Below, one piece after another: positions 15,468 through 18,917 of a stretch of 18,917 nucleotides of DNA (positions within the stretch are counted from its first letter, which is position 1; each line of letters opens with the position of its first letter). The stretch is taken from assembly GCA_002478885.1 (NCBI GenBank), contig DLKC01000047.1, forward strand, positions 1 through 18,917. The letters run 5' to 3'. The position numbers and the translations under genes are program-made. Under the pieces are notes generated by a model, which ran no database searches, had not been told where the DNA came from, and saw only the letters and a list, made by a program, of their open reading frames with translations. Source of the stretch: Chitinophagaceae bacterium UBA7600. Lineage in GTDB: Bacteria; Bacteroidota; Bacteroidia; Chitinophagales; Chitinophagaceae.

Positions 15468-15517
15468 CGAGTATATTATTTTTATGATACAATCTTTCTG
15501 TTATCTATTTAGCTGCT

Positions 15518-15537
15518 GTTGCATCGCACACTTCAAT
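15518..15537 (-). repeat. dispersed intergenic repeat, core-only copy 6 (minus orientation)
   Basis: The minus strand reads ATTGAAGTGTGCGATGCAAC, one base from the core of the copy at 18705. No GCCGGG box is found 22-23 nt further on, so only the core remains. It lies in the rplX-rplN gap. Confidence 0.7.
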
Positions 15538-15563
15538 CGCTGCACACGCCTCGTCAAAATCAA

Positions 15564-15932
15564 CTACAACACCTCTGGCGCAAGAGATATGATTTTCATA
15601 TAACCCTTGTCCCTCAGCTCTCTTGCAACAGGCCCGAAAATACGCGTACCACGGGGTTCGTCAGAGTTGTTGAGCAATACAACTGCATTGTCATCAAACC
15701 TTATATATGAACCGTCTTTACGGCGTAATTTATTTTTGGTGCGAACAATAACTGCTTTGGAAACTGTTCCTTTTTTAATGCCACCAGCTGGTATTGCATC
15801 TTTAACAGTAACCACGATCTTATCACCGATTTTTGCGTAATCCTGGCCGCTGTTACCCAATACCCTGATACAAAGAACTTCTTTTGCACCACTGTTATCG
15901 GCTACACTTAGCCTGCTTTCCTGCTGAATCAT
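15564..15932 (-). CDS. rplN: 50S ribosomal protein L14
   Basis: Protein uL14 (122 aa), intersubunit face of the 50S. The whole sequence is family-typical: [62 protein letters not shown] and [13 protein letters not shown]. It starts at ATG 15932 after an A-rich leader. Wide gaps on both sides (109 and 127 nt) hold repeats. Confidence 0.98.
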   Translation of the reverse strand: MIQQESRLSVADNSGAKEVLCIRVLGNSGQDYAKIGDKIVVTVKDAIPAGGIKKGTVSKAVIVRTKNKLRRKDGSYIRFDDNAVVLLNNSDEPRGTRIFGPVARELRDKGYMKIISLAPEVL

Positions 15933-15939
15933 TTTATTA

Positions 15940-16034
15940 AGCTTTTAGCTATTAGCTGCGCGCTTATAGCAATTAACACTTTCGTTTATAATATCTGGAC
16001 TTATACGGCCCGTGGCGCATGGCCCGTAGCGCGT
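15940..16034. repeat. repeat-rich rplN-rpsQ spacer: imperfect palindrome plus 14-bp tandem repeat
   Basis: Two 14-bp units, GGCCCGTGGCGCAT (16007-16020) and GGCCCGTAGCGCGT (16021-16034), are adjacent and differ at two positions. At 15948-15970 an imperfect hairpin has arms GCTATTAGC and GCTTATAGC. Both are GC-rich islands in an AT-rich spacer, unrelated to the main repeat family. Confidence 0.6.
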
Positions 16035-16041
16035 AGCTTTT

Positions 16042-16299
16042 TTATTTCGCCTTTTCAACGATCTCAACCAGTCTCCAACGCTTGGTCTTACTCAATGGAC
16101 GGGACTCCATGATTTTAACCACGTCGCCAACTGTACATTCATTCTTTTCGTCGTGCGCATGGAACCTGGTAGTCTTCTTTACAAACTTACCATAGATGGG
16201 GTGCTTTACTTTTCTTTCAACAGCAACAGTAACCGTTTTATCCATTTTGGTGCTGCTAACAACCCCTGTCTTTGTTTTACGCAAATTTCTTTCGGACAT
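16042..16299 (-). CDS. rpsQ: 30S ribosomal protein S17
   Basis: Primary 16S-binding protein uS17, 85 aa from [12 protein letters not shown]; an ATG directly upstream (16302) would add one Met. Diagnostic segments: [59 protein letters not shown]. It follows rpmC by about 10 nt, the expected pair. Confidence 0.96.
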   Translation of the reverse strand: MSERNLRKTKTGVVSSTKMDKTVTVAVERKVKHPIYGKFVKKTTRFHAHDEKNECTVGDVVKIMESRPLSKTKRWRLVEIVEKAK

Positions 16300-16311
16300 C
16301 ATTACTTATTT

Positions 16312-16524
16312 TTAGTTAATACCGAGTGCTCTTTTCTTTAATTCAGTGTTGAGGCGTGCTATATCCTGCCTTAAGCCTCTTATGCTCATAGGATTTTCCA
16401 ACGGTGAAATTGCATGGGCGAACTCCAGCTTTTTCAGGCGCAGTTTATCTTCCTGTATGCGTGCCTTAAGATCTGCTTCATTCAGATCTTTAAGACTTTT
16501 ATTGAAATCAATTTTCTTAGCCAT
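16312..16524 (-). CDS. rpmC: 50S ribosomal protein L29
   Basis: Protein uL29 (70 aa), near the polypeptide exit tunnel. It is a two-helix protein: LKDLNEADLKARIQEDKLRL, then LEFAHAISPLENPMSIRGLR and DIARLNTELKKR. Position between rplP and rpsQ confirms it. Confidence 0.96.
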   Translation of the reverse strand: MAKKIDFNKSLKDLNEADLKARIQEDKLRLKKLEFAHAISPLENPMSIRGLRQDIARLNTELKKRALGIN

Positions 16525-16555
16525 TGTGATTATTTTGAAAATCTGCTGATAAATA

Positions 16556-16975
16556 TTAAGCCTGTAAGTCTCTTCTTACAACAAACTTTGTTTTAATAGG
16601 TAACTTCTGGGCTGCAAGGTGCATCGCTTCCTGTGCAGTTTGCATAGAAACACCATCACATTCAAAGATGATCCTTCCTGGTTCCACAACAGCAGCAAAA
16701 TACTCGGGGTTACCCTTACCTTTACCCATCCTCACTTCAAGAGGCTTCTTGGTTATCGGCTTGTCAGGAAATATCCTGATCCACACATTACCTTCACGTT
16801 TCATAGCACGTGTCATCGCCTGGCGGGCTGCTTCAATCTGGCGGTTTGTTAACCAGATAGCTTCAACTGCCTTTAAAGCGTAAGATCCAAAGGCTATCGT
16901 TGTGCCACGCTTGGCAACTTCCCTTATACGTCCCTTTTGCGCTTTTCTATGTTTCGTTCTTTTTGGCTGTAACAT
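16556..16975 (-). CDS. rplP: 50S ribosomal protein L16
   Basis: Protein uL16 (139 aa), next to the peptidyl-transferase centre and A-site t[19 protein letters not shown] at the N-terminus and [19 protein letters not shown] (82-100) are diagnostic; Arg82 corresponds to the arginine hydroxylated in E. coli L16. It sits 98 nt after rpsC and 31 nt before rpmC. Confidence 0.98.
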   Translation of the reverse strand: MLQPKRTKHRKAQKGRIREVAKRGTTIAFGSYALKAVEAIWLTNRQIEAARQAMTRAMKREGNVWIRIFPDKPITKKPLEVRMGKGKGNPEYFAAVVEPGRIIFECDGVSMQTAQEAMHLAAQKLPIKTKFVVRRDLQA

Positions 16976-17073
16976 CTTTTTCGATTTTGATTTGCCGGAC
17001 CAAACTGCTGTTCCGGCGATTCAATATATTTTATCATTACTGCAACCGCATCCCGGCGCTGAAACGATTATTT

Positions 17074-17880
17074 CTAGTTTCTCCTGTCTCTTCTGTCTCC
17101 GCCACCTCTTCTATCACCGCCGCCACCGCCGCGTCTGTCATCTCTCCTGTCTCCGCCGCCGCGCCTGTCATGCCTGTCATCTTCTCTTCTTTCTCTCCTG
17201 TCGCTCAGGTCATTCTTGCCACCAACAAAGTTTGGATTCAATTCCCTCTTTCCTAAAACCTCGCCTTTACAAATCCAAACTTTAATACCAATCTTACCAT
17301 AAACAGTCAGTGCAAAAACAGAAGCATAGTCGATATCCATACGGAAAGTATGCAAAGGCACACGTCCCTGTTTGATCTCTTCGGTACGCGCTATTTCAGC
17401 ACCACCCAAACGGCCACTTACTTTTATTTTGATACCCTCGGCACCCATTCTTAAACTGGATGCGATGGCCATCTTAATAGCGCGCTTGTAATTGATACGG
17501 TTTTCAATTTGCTTAGCGATAGTATCGCCAACAATGTTCGCATCAAGCTCAGGGCGACGTATCTCGAGAATGTTTATCTGAACATCATCTTTGCCGGTAA
17601 GGTTCTTCAGCTCTTCTTTAATCCTGTCTACCTCGCCACCGCCTTTACCTATGATAATACCAGGTTTTGATGTGTGAATGGTCACAATCAGTTTACCAAG
17701 TGTACGCTCGATAACGATCTTGGAAATACCACCCTTGTTGATACGTGCATTCAGGTAATTTCTTATCTTATTGTCTTCAATAAGCTTCGAAGCAAAATCT
17801 TTTTTGCTAGCATACCAGTTGCTCTCCCATCCGCGGATGATTCCTAATCTGTTACCTATAGGATTTGCTTTCTGACCCAT
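17074..17880 (-). CDS. rpsC: 30S ribosomal protein S3 with Arg/Gly-rich C-terminal tail
   Basis: Protein uS3 (268 aa; E. coli has 233), at the mRNA entry channel with helicase function. The N-terminus [20 protein letters not shown], the KH type-2 motif [18 protein letters not shown] (74-91) and the C-terminal domain with [20 protein letters not shown] (157-176) and [15 protein letters not shown] (193-207) are intact. From about residue 221 a low-complexity tail of nearly 50 residues follows, made of DRR, DDR and RGGG blocks. Its coding DNA (about 17074-17220) is a tandem of CTCCTGTC and CCGCC-type blocks. It is followed by a 98-nt spacer with a GCCGGA/TCCGGC dyad (16994-17017). Confidence 0.98.
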   Translation of the reverse strand: MGQKANPIGNRLGIIRGWESNWYASKKDFASKLIEDNKIRNYLNARINKGGISKIVIERTLGKLIVTIHTSKPGIIIGKGGGEVDRIKEELKNLTGKDDVQINILEIRRPELDANIVGDTIAKQIENRINYKRAIKMAIASSLRMGAEGIKIKVSGRLGGAEIARTEEIKQGRVPLHTFRMDIDYASVFALTVYGKIGIKVWICKGEVLGKRELNPNFVGGKNDLSDRRERREDDRHDRRGGGDRRDDRRGGGGGDRRGGGDRRDRRN

Positions 17881-17901
17881 ATTATGGTTTAAAAATTTTT
17901 A

Positions 17902-18246
17902 TTAATTTTTTGAATCAACGATTAATGTTACATGGTTGCTGCGCTTACGAACCCTGTAGCCACGGCCCTGGGGCGCAGGACGCATCCTTTTCAATGTACG
18001 TCCACCGTCAACAAACACGGTTTTTACCACCAGGTTTGCATCTGCAGCACTTTTACCCTCATTCTTTTGCTCCCAGTTATTCATTGCGCTTTTAAGCAAT
18101 TTAGCAAGTGGCACTGCATTGTGCTGCGGGTGATGCTCCAGTATCGCTAATGCTTTTTCTGCATCCATGCCACGAATAACATCTGCTAGCAAACGCATCT
18201 TGCGGGGGCCTGTGGGATAATTTCTAAGTTTTGCTACTGCTTCCAT
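17902..18246 (-). CDS. rplV: 50S ribosomal protein L22
   Basis: Protein uL22 (114 aa), whose beta-hairpin lines the exit tunnel. Family segments: [42 protein letters not shown], and the hairpin/C-terminus [20 protein letters not shown]. It precedes rpsC by 21 nt and follows rpsS by 75 nt. Confidence 0.97.
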   Translation of the reverse strand: MEAVAKLRNYPTGPRKMRLLADVIRGMDAEKALAILEHHPQHNAVPLAKLLKSAMNNWEQKNEGKSAADANLVVKTVFVDGGRTLKRMRPAPQGRGYRVRKRSNHVTLIVDSKN

Positions 18247-18321
18247 TTTTTGTTATTTCTGATTTATGATTTAGCGATTTACTGGTGCTTACAACCAGCA
18301 ATCACCCGATCAAAAAATGAT

Positions 18322-18591
18322 TTATTTCTTGGTTCCTGAATGTCCTTTAAAGTTCCTTGTAGGAGCAAATTCACCCAGCTTATGACCAACCATAAATTCA
18401 GTTACATAAACAGGAATAAACTTGTTGCCATTGTGCACCGCAAACGTGTGCCCAACGAAATCAGGAGTAATTGTTGAGCGGCGGCTCCATGTTTTAATCA
18501 CCGATTTCTTGTTCTTGCCTTCGTTAATAGATAACACCTTTTCTTCGATGTTTGCATCTACATAAGGACCTTTTTTAATCGAACGACCCAT
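18322..18591 (-). CDS. rpsS: 30S ribosomal protein S19
   Basis: Protein uS19 (89 aa), in the 30S head. [39 protein letters not shown] and [20 protein letters not shown] are diagnostic. It is separated from rplB by 171 nt, the widest gap in the visible ribosomal cluster, filled by two facing repeat copies. Confidence 0.98.
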   Translation of the reverse strand: MGRSIKKGPYVDANIEEKVLSINEGKNKKSVIKTWSRRSTITPDFVGHTFAVHNGNKFIPVYVTEFMVGHKLGEFAPTRNFKGHSGTKK

Positions 18592-18629
18592 AGTAATGAG
18601 TTAATTTGAAATTTGATAATGTTTCTTTT

Positions 18630-18681
18630 GTTACCAGCTTTTGTTCCCTGCGCTTCTTTCGTTGTGTCACTCACTTGTACT
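18630..18681 (-). repeat. dispersed intergenic repeat, variant copy 7 (minus orientation)
   Basis: The minus strand reads GTACAAGTGAGTGACACAAC (18680-18661). After 22 nt comes GCTGG (from 18638). Three core changes relative to the main type include paired ones that turn the inner GCG-A-CGC dyad into GTG-A-CAC, keeping its symmetry. It faces the copy at 18705 head to head, with 25 bp between the cores. Confidence 0.75.
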
Positions 18682-18704
18682 TCCTGTCCCGGATTGGGCA
18701 AAAC

Positions 18705-18760
18705 GTTGAAGTGTGCGACGCAACAGAAGTTTTATTACTGCACTGTTGCCGGGCTAATCA
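18705..18760 (+). repeat. dispersed intergenic repeat, copy 8 (plus orientation)
   Basis: The core GTTGAAGTGTGCGACGCAAC ends at 18724. GCCGGG follows after 23 nt (18748-18753), then CTAATCATTTTAT. The arms GCAACAG (18720-18726) and CTGTTGC (18743-18749) give a 7-bp stem across the spacer. The element ends just 3 nt short of the rplB stop codon. Confidence 0.87.
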
Positions 18761-18762
18761 TT

Positions 18763-18917
18763 TTATTTTGCCAGCTTCTTACCGTCTCTCCGCTGGATAA
18801 TGAGTTTATCGCTGCCTTTGCCTCTTGTTCTTGTTTTCTCACCTTTAGCGTACTTGCCGGTTCTTGAACGTGGGTGACCACCTGAAGCTTTACCTTCGCC
18901 ACCACCCATCGGGTGAT
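18763..18917 (-). CDS. rplB: 50S ribosomal protein L2, C-terminal part only
   Basis: Only the last 50 or so codons of uL2 are in the window, entering at the right edge and ending with TAA (18763-18765). The visible protein begins [20 protein letters not shown] and ends [17 protein letters not shown]. The HPxGGGEG loop lies in the most conserved part of L2, near the peptidyl-transferase centre. It precedes rpsS, the standard S10 order. Confidence 0.96.
   Translation of the reverse strand, partial: HPMGGGEGKASGGHPRSRTGKYAKGEKTRTRGKGSDKLIIQRRDGKKLAK

Noticed and set aside
16900..17285. Long plus-strand open frames opposite rpsC and rplP
   Set aside because: They are antisense shadows of the low-complexity S3 tail; the products are Ser/Ala/Cys-rich without domains, and the minus-strand genes are certain.
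1201..18760. CRISPR array as explanation for the repeated GTGCGACGCAAC sequence
   Set aside because: Copies are kilobases apart, in both orientations, with a conserved second box, and no cas gene is present.
1..18917. tRNA, rRNA, insertion sequence or prophage genes
   Set aside because: No cloverleaf-like segments, transposase, integrase or phage proteins were recognised on either strand.

Overview
The window is a chromosomal segment of a Bacteroidota bacterium, most likely of the family Chitinophagaceae. The family assignment is inferred from protein flavour and from one intergenic repeat type; no 16S is present. Support comes from a protein with a C-terminal type IX secretion sorting domain, Bacteroidota-like ribosomal proteins, and start codons preceded by A/T-rich leaders instead of Shine-Dalgarno sequences.

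Layout from left to right. (1) 1-1151, plus strand: 3' part of glyA (serine hydroxymethyltransferase), ending in a hairpin terminator. (2) 1285-4495, minus strand: a three-gene ABC exporter operon, read as lipoprotein HlyD-type adaptor, FtsX/MacB-type permease, LolD/MacB-type ATPase. A 21-bp tandem direct repeat lies upstream of it. (3) 4851-6728, minus strand: a secreted protein with seven repeats and a T9SS sorting domain, followed by an 18-bp-stem hairpin. (4) 7265-8572, minus strand: a HI0933/YhiN-family flavoprotein. (5) 8646-9470, minus strand: map (methionine aminopeptidase) with its own terminator. (6) 9767-18917, minus strand: the distal S10 plus spc ribosomal cluster in the order rplB(partial)-rpsS-rplV-rpsC-rplP-rpmC-rpsQ-rplN-rplX-rplE-rpsN-rpsH-rplF-rplR-rpsE-rpmD-rplO-secY, closed by a terminator after secY. 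The usual continuation past map (infA-rpmJ-rpsM-rpsK-rpsD-rpoA-rplQ) is absent here.

The most unusual signal is a dispersed intergenic repeat of about 55-60 bp. It has a 20-bp core (consensus GTACAAGTGTGCGACGCAAC), a variable spacer of 22-23 nt that often forms a stem, a GCCGGG box, and an A-rich tail. I find seven copies with this geometry plus one core-only copy, in both orientations and never inside a gene. Two copies bracket the exporter ATPase gene as perfect 25-bp inverted repeats. The three widest gaps inside the ribosomal cluster all hold copies. This looks like a REP/MITE-like or protein-binding element, and it is the main candidate here for something undescribed.

Functionally, the right half supplies ribosome assembly, the SecY translocon and N-terminal Met removal. 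The left half holds one-carbon metabolism, an efflux or lipoprotein-type ABC system, a flavoprotein and a surface or secreted protein. No tRNA, rRNA, CRISPR array or transposase gene was seen.
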